From Alphaproteobacteria bacterium UBA3439 (lineage in GTDB: Bacteria > Pseudomonadota > Alphaproteobacteria > Puniceispirillales > Puniceispirillaceae): a DNA stretch of 15,663 bases. Position 1 is the first letter of the stretch. Each line of letters opens with the position of its first letter. Shown here piece by piece: positions 1-7,861 of the stretch. Under the pieces are notes generated by a model that was not told where the DNA came from, ran no database searches, and was given only the letters and a program-made list of their open reading frames with translations. The position numbers and the translations under genes were made by a program. The stretch spans positions 13,557 through 29,219 of the forward strand of contig DFSK01000052.1 in NCBI GenBank assembly GCA_002378605.1. Reading direction: 5' to 3'.

Positions 1-258
1 GAAATTGCGGTGATGGGGGCAAAAGGTGCAGTGGAAATTCTCTATCGATCCGAGCTTGGCGATGCCGAAAAAATCGCGGCGCGTACCGCCGATTATGAAA
101 CCCGGTTTGCCAACCCCTTTATCGCGGCTGAACGCGGTTTTGTTGATGATGTTATCATTCCGCAGAACAGCCGGTTTCGCATTATTCAGGCTTTTGAAAA
201 ACTGCGCGGCAAACGCCAGCAAAATCCTGCCAAGAAATTTGGCAATATTCCGCTTTAA
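1..258 (+). CDS. pccB: Propionyl-CoA carboxylase beta subunit, C-terminal end (partial)
   Basis: This is the last 85 codons of a biotin-dependent carboxyltransferase; the gene begins left of the window. The subunit moves the carboxyl group from carboxybiotin to propionyl-CoA, giving methylmalonyl-CoA in the cytoplasm. The visible tail starts EIAVMGAKGAVEIL, then has FANPF, RGFVDDVI and a terminal GNIPL. These match the tail of propionyl-CoA carboxylase beta subunits, including the mammalian one, more closely than acetyl- or methylcrotonyl-CoA carboxylases. It stops at TAA 256-258, 41 bases before the pccA start on the same strand, so the two are almost certainly one operon. The carboxybiotin and acyl-CoA binding regions lie outside the window. 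Confidence 0.92.
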   Translation, partial: EIAVMGAKGAVEILYRSELGDAEKIAARTADYETRFANPFIAAERGFVDDVIIPQNSRFRIIQAFEKLRGKRQQNPAKKFGNIPL

Positions 259-299
259 CCTGTGGTTCATTGCCGCGCAATTCGTTTAGAGAGTTCGCC

Positions 300-2363
300 A
301 TGTTTGAAAAAATCCTGATTGCCAATCGTGGCGAAATTGCCTGCCGGATCATCCATACAGCCCACAAAATGGGCATTGCCACTGTCGCTGTCTATTCGGA
401 TGCCGATCGGGCAGCAAAACATGTGCAGCTTGCCGATGAAGCCGTTGCCCTTGGCGGCATGACAGCACAAGACAGCTATCTTCAGGCCGATAAGATTATC
501 GCTGCCTGCCACGAAACCGGCGCGCAAGCGGTGCATCCTGGCTATGGTTTTCTGTCCGAACAAGCCAGTTTTGCGACCGCCCTTGATAAAGCCAATATTG
601 CCTTTATCGGGCCGCCAGCGAATGCGATTGCGGCAATGGGCGATAAGATCGAATCCAAAAAACTGGCCAAGGCAGCTGGTGTTAGCACCGTTCCCGGCCA
701 TATCGGAGTGATTGCAACCGCCGAAGAAGCGGTCAGAATTGCTGATGAAATCGGCTATCCCGTGATGATCAAGGCAAGCGCTGGCGGCGGCGGCAAAGGC
801 ATGCGGATCGCCCATTCATCTGGCGACGTGGCCGATGGCTATGCAACCGCCATGCGGGAAGCCGCATCCAGCTTTGGTGATGACCGCGTATTTATCGAAA
901 AATTTATCACCAGCCCGCGCCATATCGAAATTCAGGTGCTTGCAGATAAATCTGGCAATTGCATCCATTTGAACGAACGCGAATGTTCAATCCAGCGCCG
1001 CAACCAGAAAATCATCGAAGAAGCACCATCGCCTTTTCTGGATGATGCCACCCGTCAGGCGATGGGCGCCGAAGCCATTCGGCTTGCCGCTGCCGTTGGC
1101 TATTACAGTGCCGGCACGGTTGAATTTATCGTTGATGGTGATCGCAATTTCTATTTTCTGGAAATGAATACCCGCCTTCAGGTCGAGCATCCGGTGACAG
1201 AAATGATCACGGGGCTTGATCTTGTCGAAGAAATGATCAATGTCGCCGCTGGCAAAAACCTGCGCCACAAGCAAAGCGATATCGGCATTCATGGCTGGGC
1301 CATGGAAAGTCGGCTTTACGCCGAAGACCCCTATCGCAATTTCATGCCAGCGATTGGCCGGTTATCTCTATATCGCCCCCCTGCCGAACAAACGCATGAT
1401 GATGGCACGATCACCCGCAATGATACCGGCGTTGGCGAAGGCGATGTTATTTCAATCTATTATGACCCGATGATTGCCAAATTATGCAGCTGGGGGCATG
1501 ACCGCAACGCCGCCATTGGCCGCATGCAAACCGCGCTTGATGCTTTTACCATGCGCGGGATTGGGCATAATATTCCGTTTTTATCGGCGGTGATGGAACA
1601 TGACCGCTTTATCAGCGGCAACATCACCACCGCCTTTATTGATGAAGAATATCAAGACGGGTTTCGCGGCGTCACCGCATCACCTGCCCGCAAACGCCAT
1701 CTTGGCATGATCATGGCGGCGGCAGCCTGTGACGAAATGCACCGGCTTGCCAGTCTTGAAACCGCCCCAACACATCCACGCCATGATGACAATTCGAACC
1801 GCCAGATCGTGCAATTTGCCAATGCCGAAACCGGCGCGCATGACGCGGCCGAAGATCTTTCGATTGCCATCACCCGATCTAATGATGGCAGCTTTAGAAT
1901 CACCGCGCCGCCAGAGGCCGAGACTGACATTCATCTGGTTTTTGACCGCAACCCAAGCCATCCGCGCCTGCATATATTGCTTACCGAAGATGGCGTCACA
2001 ACCCAATATCTATGTGAATTATGGCGGCAGCAGGATCGCTGGCATCTCTATTATAGAGGCATCAGCCTTTGTGCGCATGTCAGAGCGCCGCATATTGCCG
2101 CGCTTGCCCATCACATGAAACCGGTTGAACGGCCTGATACATCCAACATGCTGCTTTGCCCGATGCCGGGAAGCCTGATTAAATTATTTGTTGCTGAAGG
2201 CGATATTGTCGAGGCGGGTCAAACGCTATGTATCGTCGAAGCGATGAAAATGGAAAATGCACTGATCGCCGAAAAACGCTGCAAAATTGAGAAGCTGTTT
2301 TCAGGTGAAGGCGATATCCTAAGCGTCGATGCAACCATCATGACATTTGCCGCCGCCGATTAG
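300..2363 (+). CDS. pccA: Propionyl-CoA carboxylase alpha (biotin carboxylase/biotin carrier) subunit
   Basis: The 687-residue protein carboxylates its own biotin with ATP and bicarbonate and passes the carboxyl group to the beta subunit. The N-terminus MFEKILIANRGEIACR is the biotin carboxylase start. An ATP-grasp glycine loop AGGGGKG lies at 161-167 and EMNTRLQVEH at 288-297. The biotin carrier domain is C-terminal, with AMKM at 648-651 and Lys650 as the biotin site. The middle (ECSIQRRNQK, SIYYDPMIAKL, RGIGHNI, YQDGFRG) follows the PccA pattern rather than methylcrotonyl-CoA carboxylase. I chose ATG 300 over an in-frame TTG at 270 because AGAGAG at 288-293 sits six bases upstream and the family start falls there. 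It ends 25 bases from a convergent gene with no clear terminator between. Confidence 0.95.
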   Translation: MFEKILIANRGEIACRIIHTAHKMGIATVAVYSDADRAAKHVQLADEAVALGGMTAQDSYLQADKIIAACHETGAQAVHPGYGFLSEQASFATALDKANIAFIGPPANAIAAMGDKIESKKLAKAAGVSTVPGHIGVIATAEEAVRIADEIGYPVMIKASAGGGGKGMRIAHSSGDVADGYATAMREAASSFGDDRVFIEKFITSPRHIEIQVLADKSGNCIHLNERECSIQRRNQKIIEEAPSPFLDDATRQAMGAEAIRLAAAVGYYSAGTVEFIVDGDRNFYFLEMNTRLQVEHPVTEMITGLDLVEEMINVAAGKNLRHKQSDIGIHGWAMESRLYAEDPYRNFMPAIGRLSLYRPPAEQTHDDGTITRNDTGVGEGDVISIYYDPMIAKLCSWGHDRNAAIGRMQTALDAFTMRGIGHNIPFLSAVMEHDRFISGNITTAFIDEEYQDGFRGVTASPARKRHLGMIMAAAACDEMHRLASLETAPTHPRHDDNSNRQIVQFANAETGAHDAAEDLSIAITRSNDGSFRITAPPEAETDIHLVFDRNPSHPRLHILLTEDGVTTQYLCELWRQQDRWHLYYRGISLCAHVRAPHIAALAHHMKPVERPDTSNMLLCPMPGSLIKLFVAEGDIVEAGQTLCIVEAMKMENALIAEKRCKIEKLFSGEGDILSVDATIMTFAAAD

Positions 2364-2388
2364 ATTGGCGCGTCCAAAAATCGGCTGG

Positions 2389-3774
2389 CTAAAGAATCTG
2401 ATTGGCAAGCCGTGCCGCCACCCGCATGCCAGCAAGTGAAATTTCACTCGCCGCGACAACATCACCAAGACTGCTTGCCATTGCCGGGCCAACCAGTAAC
2501 AGCGTTGCCATGGCGTCACCATCAGGATCTATGACCTCATTGTGATGGTTCACCCGAAGCCCATGTCCAAACGCATCCGGCACGCCAATTCCATCTGCCA
2601 CAAGATTGGCAAGAAGCGGGTCATGCCCGACACCGGTGCAATTAATCACATGATCGACAGTGAGATGGCGTGCGCCGGTTTTGGCATCATGCAGATCCAG
2701 CCGCAGAGACGTTTCATCACCACCCGCTTGCAGATGAATGGCGCCCAGCCTGGCATGGCAGATTTCAAGAATGCCTGTCTGCTGCAACCGGTTTGCCGCG
2801 GCAATGGTTTGTGGCGCTGCCCGATAGCGATAGCGCGACCACAGCCAGCCAAGCCGCCGCATCAACCGCCGCCGATCACCATCGCTTAACGCTTGCCATT
2901 GCTGATTGATATCAATGCGCAATTCCTCAAATGCCTGTTGCCAAGCTGCATCTTCAGTTGGCAAATCCGGAAGATAGCTTCGAAACCGGCGCAAGATTTT
3001 GGATGGGCGCGGCGCGTCCGGCCATGATGGCGGGCAATGTTTCACCCAATCGGCCTGTTCGGGCGGCAAGCTGCCATGCGGTGCCAGCAAGAAAATCGGC
3101 CCTTGATGATTGCGCCGCGCCAAAGCGGTTATGGCATCAAGCGCGGTTAACCCGCCGCCAATAATCGCAAGGCGTGATTGGGCGGGCATATGATCAAGCC
3201 AGCGACCATTCCACGGATTTTGTACAAGCCGGTTCGCGTGATCGGGCAGTGGCGCCATGACGCCGTGGATCGGGCATGGCCATTGCGGTGGTGGATTGCC
3301 AGTTGCCAATAGCACCAAATCAGCCTTGATCAAGCGCCCATCTTCACATTCGGCCTGCCAGCCACCTTGATCGGCCTTGCTAAGTTTTGTGACAATTTGC
3401 GGGTAATGGGTGATCGCATTATCTTGCCCACCAGCTTTGGCCAAGGCGGCGTCAAGACAATTTGCCACATAGCGTCTAAAATCGCGGCGGCGGTAAAATA
3501 TACCGCTGTGACGCATCGCGCCCTTGTCATTTTTGATATGGATTTTTGCCCAATTGCCGAAATCATCACGCCGGTCAGGCCATATCCACATCAGATTGGC
3601 CCGCACATTCAAACGGAAATCATCATCGTCACAACCATAGGCATTGCCCGCGCCAAGCTGGCCCGGCCCAATAATTGTGATTTGTGACGGCTTTATGCCC
3701 GCCTCGACAAGATGAATCAGATTTGCTGCGGCGGCAAAGCCACTGCCAATTATCAGAATATTTTGATCTGCCAC
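2389..3774 (-). CDS. FAD/NAD(P)-binding oxidoreductase-like protein (COG4529 type), function unknown
   Basis: The protein has 461 residues and two dinucleotide-binding motifs: IGSGFAAA near residues 9-16 for FAD, and IIGGGLTALD near 204-213, as in NAD(P)H-dependent flavoproteins. LGAGNAYG followed by FRLNVRANLM is typical of the NAD_binding_9 group of single-component FAD proteins. LLATG (about 155) and INCTGVGHDP (near residue 380) are the usual ATG-type strands. No substrate is known for the group. It is the last gene of the minus-strand operon, 42 bases after the fumarase-like beta subunit. I prefer GTG at 3774 over TTG at 3780 because AAAGGA lies eight bases upstream of the GTG. It could oxidise or repair a product of the dehydratase, or serve the operon's redox chemistry, but nothing in the sequence shows which. 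Confidence 0.8.
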   Translation of the reverse strand: MADQNILIIGSGFAAAANLIHLVEAGIKPSQITIIGPGQLGAGNAYGCDDDDFRLNVRANLMWIWPDRRDDFGNWAKIHIKNDKGAMRHSGIFYRRRDFRRYVANCLDAALAKAGGQDNAITHYPQIVTKLSKADQGGWQAECEDGRLIKADLVLLATGNPPPQWPCPIHGVMAPLPDHANRLVQNPWNGRWLDHMPAQSRLAIIGGGLTALDAITALARRNHQGPIFLLAPHGSLPPEQADWVKHCPPSWPDAPRPSKILRRFRSYLPDLPTEDAAWQQAFEELRIDINQQWQALSDGDRRRLMRRLGWLWSRYRYRAAPQTIAAANRLQQTGILEICHARLGAIHLQAGGDETSLRLDLHDAKTGARHLTVDHVINCTGVGHDPLLANLVADGIGVPDAFGHGLRVNHHNEVIDPDGDAMATLLLVGPAMASSLGDVVAASEISLAGMRVAARLANQIL

Positions 3775-3816
3775 GGCCAAATTCCTTTATTGCCTTTCAG
3801 CCTGATTTCAGCGTGA

Positions 3817-4494
3817 TCAGATCATTTCATCGCTTCGGTCATCGGTTTCGCCAAACCGTTTAAGAACCGCTGGCCGTGTTCCTTCATAGACCTTGTCAAG
3901 CGAGGCCGAGATGCGGGCATTTTCGCGTTCAAACAGGCTGTTACCCTCAAGGTCACTTTCGACAATGAACGGGCCGAAATTTTCAACATCGAGAACCCAC
4001 ATGGCCTGCGCCAGTCCAAGTTCTTTTTTCCAATGAAGATTGCTAACCTGTTTGACTCCACGCCCCAAAAGCGCACCCGTGCCATAGCCAACCGTGGTCA
4101 GATAAATAGCGCCATGCGGTACGAAATGTTCACGGTAGTCCTTGGCACTCATGCCGCCTTTGCCAATGATCAATTTGGCACCTGATGCGGCCAACCATGG
4201 GCCAATCCATTTGGAAAAGCGAAAGGATGCCGTTGCGGTGACTGCGCCAAGATCAAAACTGCCATCATCATGTTGGGTGGCGGCTGGCGAACAATGAAAA
4301 TTGGCGGCACTATCGGCAGGCAAATCCATTGGCATGGCGATGCCATCTTCAAGGACGCGTTTATACACACCCTCGCGCGCCGTATAGACCGTGCCATCAA
4401 GATAAACAATATCGCCAATATGAAGATCAGCAAGTGCCGCGGCAGTTGGGTTTGCACTCAGGCGAATTTTGCGCGGTTTATTATCTTTTACCAT
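3817..4494 (-). CDS. Class I fumarate hydratase / tartrate dehydratase, beta subunit
   Basis: The 225-residue protein is the beta (C-terminal, Fumerase_C) half of a two-subunit iron-sulfur hydro-lyase. Together with the alpha subunit encoded just upstream it adds or removes water across a 2-ene dicarboxylate such as fumarate or, in relatives, tartrate or mesaconate. GDIVYLDGTVYTARE near residue 25 and KLIIGKGGM near 130 are the recognisable family blocks, and the length is normal for a separate beta subunit. I start it at ATG 4494 rather than 4530. GGGAG lies eight bases upstream, and this ATG overlaps the end of the alpha gene by seven bases (ATGGTAA), which implies translational coupling. 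Substrate is uncertain; a housekeeping fumarase is possible. Confidence 0.88.
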   Translation of the reverse strand: MVKDNKPRKIRLSANPTAAALADLHIGDIVYLDGTVYTAREGVYKRVLEDGIAMPMDLPADSAANFHCSPAATQHDDGSFDLGAVTATASFRFSKWIGPWLAASGAKLIIGKGGMSAKDYREHFVPHGAIYLTTVGYGTGALLGRGVKQVSNLHWKKELGLAQAMWVLDVENFGPFIVESDLEGNSLFERENARISASLDKVYEGTRPAVLKRFGETDDRSDEMI

Positions 4495-5420
4495 TCGACC
4501 GTCTCCCGCCGCTGATAGTCGGTGAACCATGCCGGATCAGTCCGGAATTCAACGCGCCCATCATCATAAATCCGCGCCACCGCACGGCGTGATGACAAGC
4601 AGAAAGCATGAACGCTCATTTGCATACCGCCAGTGTGGCAATAGCCAACCTCGATATTGCAATCAATCACCATCGATTTGCCAACAAACCCCATCGCACC
4701 CATGCCGATACTGTTTCCCAATTCCTTGAATTCATCTTCAAGCGCGGCAATTTTCGGATCAGGATTGCGATCGCCAACCATGCGAAGACAGGCTGCGCGT
4801 TTTCCAAGAACCATACAGCTGTCCTTTGACCCGCCGAGACCAATGCCAATAATCGCTGGCTGGCAGGCAAGGCCACGCTTGCCAAAAGCGACAAGCGAAT
4901 CAAGATAAAACCGTTTAATGCCCTCAATCCCGTCACTTGGGAACAGCATCCGGTAATCAGTGCCGAAAAGACCACCTTTGTGAACCGTGACAAGATCAAT
5001 CCAATTGCCATCAGGTTCAAAACCATATTCGATTTCCGGCGCGCCGATGCCAACATTATTATCATGGTCGGTTCGCCATAGGGGGTGAACACGGTTCGGG
5101 CGAAGCGGCACTGATTTGGTGGCATTTGCCGTTGCACGACGCAAGGCTGCCTCAAGCGCGATTGGCCCGCCATCAATCTGCGCCTCATTGCCCATTTTCA
5201 CATACCATCTAGGACAGCCGGTATCACCGCACATGGCGCGGCGATCTTCCTTGGCGGCAACATAATTTTCCAACATCGCCTCAAGAACAAAGCTGGATAA
5301 ATCACCATCTTCGTCATTCGCTGCCTTTTGCAAACCGGTTAGATAGTCATCCGGAATTTCAATTGCCGCTTTTGCCATCAGGCTTTCGGCAGTCTTTTGA
5401 ATGATTTCAATATTGATCAT
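4488..5420 (-). CDS. Class I fumarate hydratase / tartrate dehydratase, alpha subunit
   Basis: The 310-residue protein carries the [4Fe-4S]-dependent catalytic part of a class I hydro-lyase. MCGDTGCP at 63-70 gives the first cluster cysteine (Cys64). ACQPAIIGIGLGG at 185-197 gives Cys186, and Cys274 is the likely third; their spacing fits class I fumarases. RPNRVHPLW at 107-115 is the family substrate region. The loop at 148-156 reads KGGLFGTDY, whereas fumarases usually have KGGGS followed by E or A and N, so the substrate may not be fumarate. The ATG overlaps the stop of the flavoprotein gene in ATGA (5417-5420). The pair sits inside an SDH-like operon, which argues that the complex's product is the hydratase's substrate. 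Mesaconase (mesaconate to citramalate) is an attractive alternative because characterised mesaconases are class I fumarase relatives. Confidence 0.88.
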   Translation of the reverse strand: MINIEIIQKTAESLMAKAAIEIPDDYLTGLQKAANDEDGDLSSFVLEAMLENYVAAKEDRRAMCGDTGCPRWYVKMGNEAQIDGGPIALEAALRRATANATKSVPLRPNRVHPLWRTDHDNNVGIGAPEIEYGFEPDGNWIDLVTVHKGGLFGTDYRMLFPSDGIEGIKRFYLDSLVAFGKRGLACQPAIIGIGLGGSKDSCMVLGKRAACLRMVGDRNPDPKIAALEDEFKELGNSIGMGAMGFVGKSMVIDCNIEVGYCHTGGMQMSVHAFCLSSRRAVARIYDDGRVEFRTDPAWFTDYQRRETVEW

Positions 5421-7174
5421 TGCGCAGCCTCCACCAGCGTTTCAGCCTCATCCGCCCCAAGCAGCGATTCACCCGGTTTGACAATGGTAAATTTCACCGC
5501 CTCACGACTCACTTCAATGCCTTTATCGCCCGAAGTGGCAATGGTGAAATAGGAGTCATCAAGCGAGCCAGCATCGGGGAAATCTTCGCGGAAATGTGCG
5601 CCGCGTGAATTTTCGCGCGACAGGCCAGCCTTGGCAATCACTTCGGATGTATCAATCAGGCTTTGCAGGCTTAGCCAGTCATGCCATGACAGATTAAACG
5701 CCAAATTATCACCCGAAACACCAACATTTTCCATGTCTGTTTTCAAAGACGCAATCTTTTCAATGCCACGTTTTAATCCGGCCGCATCACGCATCACCCC
5801 AACATCATCCCACATGGCATCCATCAGGCGGACACGCAGCTCTTGAACATTCCCCGGCTTGGCCGAGAATGGTATGATTGCGCGTGCCATTTCTTCATCA
5901 AGAACGGTCTCGTCCGGGTCATGAAGCGCGCCCATTTTCTGGGCATCGGCTGCCATCACATCGCCAGCGATACCCCCATAAACAGTAGAATTCGCAACGC
6001 CATTGCCACCAAGTCGGTTTGACCCATGCGCGCCGCCAGCATCTTCGCCGGCCACATAAAGACCGGCAAGGCTGGTGCGTGTTTCAACATCAACCACAAC
6101 GCCGCCCATCAGATAATGCGCAGTCGGCACAACCTCGACAAGACCAGCGGCAAGATCAAAGCCACTATCGGCGCAGCGTTTCACCATGCCCTGAAATTTC
6201 TTGGCAACATTTTCCGGCCCAAGATGCGCCATCGAAATATAGACCCCACCATAGGGCGATGTGCGGCCTTGGCGCATTTCTTCATAAATGGCGCGGCTTA
6301 CGATATCGCGCGTCGCGCGCTCACCAGCATCGTCGTAATTAAACATGAAGCGTTCATTTTTACCATTTATCAAATAACCGCCTGCACCACGAAGCCCCTC
6401 TTCAAGAACCGTGCCGGTCATTTTGGTTTCGTCACCAGCCATCAAGCCCGTTGGGTGAAACTGCACCATTTCCATATCACGAAGCCCCAGCCCGCGCCGC
6501 AAAGCCATCGATAGACCATCCATGCTCTTATCACCAGATGGGGTGTGATATTTATACATTGTCGGGCCGCCGCCAGTCGCCATCAATACGGTTTTGGCGC
6601 GAACCAGCCGGAAGGTGCCACGCCGCATATCAATGAATAAAACACCGGCAAGCGCGCTGCCATCACGCGATGGAATTAGGCCGATTGCCCGATGTTCCTG
6701 CAATTTTTCAATTGGCCGTGACAGGACCTGTTCCATCAAGCGGCTGATGATTTCAATGCCGGTCAGATCGCCTTTATGCGCGGTGCGGTCAAAGGTCTGG
6801 CCAGCAAAGGCCTTTTGATGAAGCGTGCCATCGGGATTGCGATCGAAAAAACAGCCAATTTCATTTTCCAGCTCATGAATGCGTGTTACCGCCTCGGTGA
6901 CAAGCTTCCACGCCATGTCCTGATCGGGAAGCCATTTGCCGCCAATAATCGTATCCATGAAATGCCGCTCAACCGAATCTTGTGGGTTTAGCGCCACATT
7001 ATAGCCACCTTGAACCATACGCGTGCAGCCAGATTTTCCAATCAACCCTTTTACCGCAATGGTGACTTTTTGATCGGGTGCCGCTTTTTGCGCGTGAAGG
7101 GCGGCAAATAATCCAGCCCCGCCAGTTCCCAAAATCAGAATATCAGTATCATGTCGTTCAATGATTGGTTTCAT
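5417..7174 (-). CDS. sdhA: Succinate dehydrogenase/fumarate reductase-type flavoprotein subunit
   Basis: The 585-residue flavoprotein oxidises a dicarboxylate or reduces its ene form. GTGGAG at 16-21 binds FAD. Catalytic positions are present by comparison with E. coli FrdA: His240 in QFHPTG, Arg262, the shuttle Arg289 in TRD, His353 in PTAHYLMGG and Arg387 in HGSNRLGGN. Two positions depart from the family. The residue that should be the FAD-linking His (SHT in FrdA) is Cys50 in SGCT, and the substrate-contacting Thr of MTEG is Glu258 in LEEG. Flavin is therefore probably not attached through histidine, and the substrate may be larger than succinate. It follows an anchor gene by four bases and overlaps the hydratase alpha gene by ATGA. 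It could instead be a fumarate reductase; direction cannot be read from the sequence. Confidence 0.9.
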   Translation of the reverse strand: MKPIIERHDTDILILGTGGAGLFAALHAQKAAPDQKVTIAVKGLIGKSGCTRMVQGGYNVALNPQDSVERHFMDTIIGGKWLPDQDMAWKLVTEAVTRIHELENEIGCFFDRNPDGTLHQKAFAGQTFDRTAHKGDLTGIEIISRLMEQVLSRPIEKLQEHRAIGLIPSRDGSALAGVLFIDMRRGTFRLVRAKTVLMATGGGPTMYKYHTPSGDKSMDGLSMALRRGLGLRDMEMVQFHPTGLMAGDETKMTGTVLEEGLRGAGGYLINGKNERFMFNYDDAGERATRDIVSRAIYEEMRQGRTSPYGGVYISMAHLGPENVAKKFQGMVKRCADSGFDLAAGLVEVVPTAHYLMGGVVVDVETRTSLAGLYVAGEDAGGAHGSNRLGGNGVANSTVYGGIAGDVMAADAQKMGALHDPDETVLDEEMARAIIPFSAKPGNVQELRVRLMDAMWDDVGVMRDAAGLKRGIEKIASLKTDMENVGVSGDNLAFNLSWHDWLSLQSLIDTSEVIAKAGLSRENSRGAHFREDFPDAGSLDDSYFTIATSGDKGIEVSREAVKFTIVKPGESLLGADEAETLVEAAQ

Positions 7175-7178
7175 CGGA

Positions 7179-7520
7179 TTAAATCGCTTTCAAAAAGAAT
7201 AACGTCGACACCAGAAAGGCAAGCGCCACAGCCAGTGCAGCCATTGTTTTCTGATGCGGGCTCCATGGCAAAAATTCCAGCGCCATCAACCGCAGCCCGC
7301 CAAATAGATGCGCCGCCAACAAAAATACCAAGCCATATTCGGCCATTTTCACAATCGTCAGATCGGTAAAACGCAAAAACCCGTCAAGGCGCGCTGGTGC
7401 CGAAATAGCCAATGACAGCATGTAGAAATGGATTGGCAGAAATAGCGCCAGACCAAGACCCGATAAACGGTGAAGCAAAAAGGCAAACCATAATGGATGC
7501 GTACGATGCGGCCGGATCAT
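7179..7520 (-). CDS. sdhC: SDH/FRD-type cytochrome b membrane anchor (SdhC-like)
   Basis: The 113-residue hydrophobic protein has three predicted membrane helices, at about residues 16-38, 58-80 and 91-112. HRLSG at 17-21 is the SdhC hallmark, and IHF (His31) and HLFGGLRL (His71) place histidines inside helices where haem b is bound in this family. It would anchor the flavoprotein and iron-sulfur subunits to the inner membrane and pass electrons to or from quinone. The ATG overlaps the preceding anchor gene in ATGA (7517-7520), and the flavoprotein gene starts four bases after its stop. The SdhC/SdhD naming of the two anchors is a judgement based on the HRLSG motif. Confidence 0.82.
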   Translation of the reverse strand: MIRPHRTHPLWFAFLLHRLSGLGLALFLPIHFYMLSLAISAPARLDGFLRFTDLTIVKMAEYGLVFLLAAHLFGGLRLMALEFLPWSPHQKTMAALAVALAFLVSTLFFLKAI

Positions 7521-7861
7521 AGCCCACCTCCTGCAAAGGTAACGGCATAGACAGCCTTTGCGCCTAGCCCAAATAAAAGCGCAAAAATCGCCCAGCTAAA
7601 CAGCTGTAAGGCGCGCCCTTTGAGACCAAACCATTCAAAACTAATGACCCGCAATCCGATGGCACCATGAACCGAGACGGCGACAACAAAACTGCCATAA
7701 AACAAAAACCACGCTACCGAGCCTTGTGTCCGCGCCAGAATTTCGCCAACGGTTAACCCGTCTTGAACAGCATAGATCATCACCGCGATATGGCCAATCA
7801 CAAGTGGCGCCATGATCAGCGCCGTCAATCGCTGTAACATATATAAACGAAGATCAAGCAT
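7517..7861 (-). CDS. SDH/FRD-type membrane anchor (SdhD-like)
   Basis: The 114-residue protein has three hydrophobic helices at about 12-33, 48-72 and 87-109. RLTA at 11-14, GHIAVMIYAV (His24) and VHGAIGLRV (His65) resemble the second cytochrome b subunit of succinate:quinone oxidoreductases. With His31 and His71 of its partner, this gives four membrane histidines, enough for two haems b, as in diheme SDH/FRD types; E. coli SDH binds one. The ATG at 7861 directly follows the iron-sulfur subunit stop (7862-7864) with no gap, so expression is coupled. Sequence similarity in such short anchors is weak, so the family call rests on position, helices and histidines. Confidence 0.75.
   Translation of the reverse strand: MLDLRLYMLQRLTALIMAPLVIGHIAVMIYAVQDGLTVGEILARTQGSVAWFLFYGSFVVAVSVHGAIGLRVISFEWFGLKGRALQLFSWAIFALLFGLGAKAVYAVTFAGGGL

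Noticed and set aside
267..815. Long minus-strand open frame (182 codons) inside pccA
   Set aside because: It lies wholly antisense to the strongly conserved biotin carboxylase domain and has no family motifs; it is a shadow of codon bias.
2364..2388. Terminator between convergent pccA and the FAD protein gene
   Set aside because: The 25-base gap has no stable stem or T run on either strand.
4667..5188. Open frame of 173 codons on the minus strand within the hydratase alpha gene
   Set aside because: It overlaps the conserved hydratase in another frame, and its translation has no recognisable domain.
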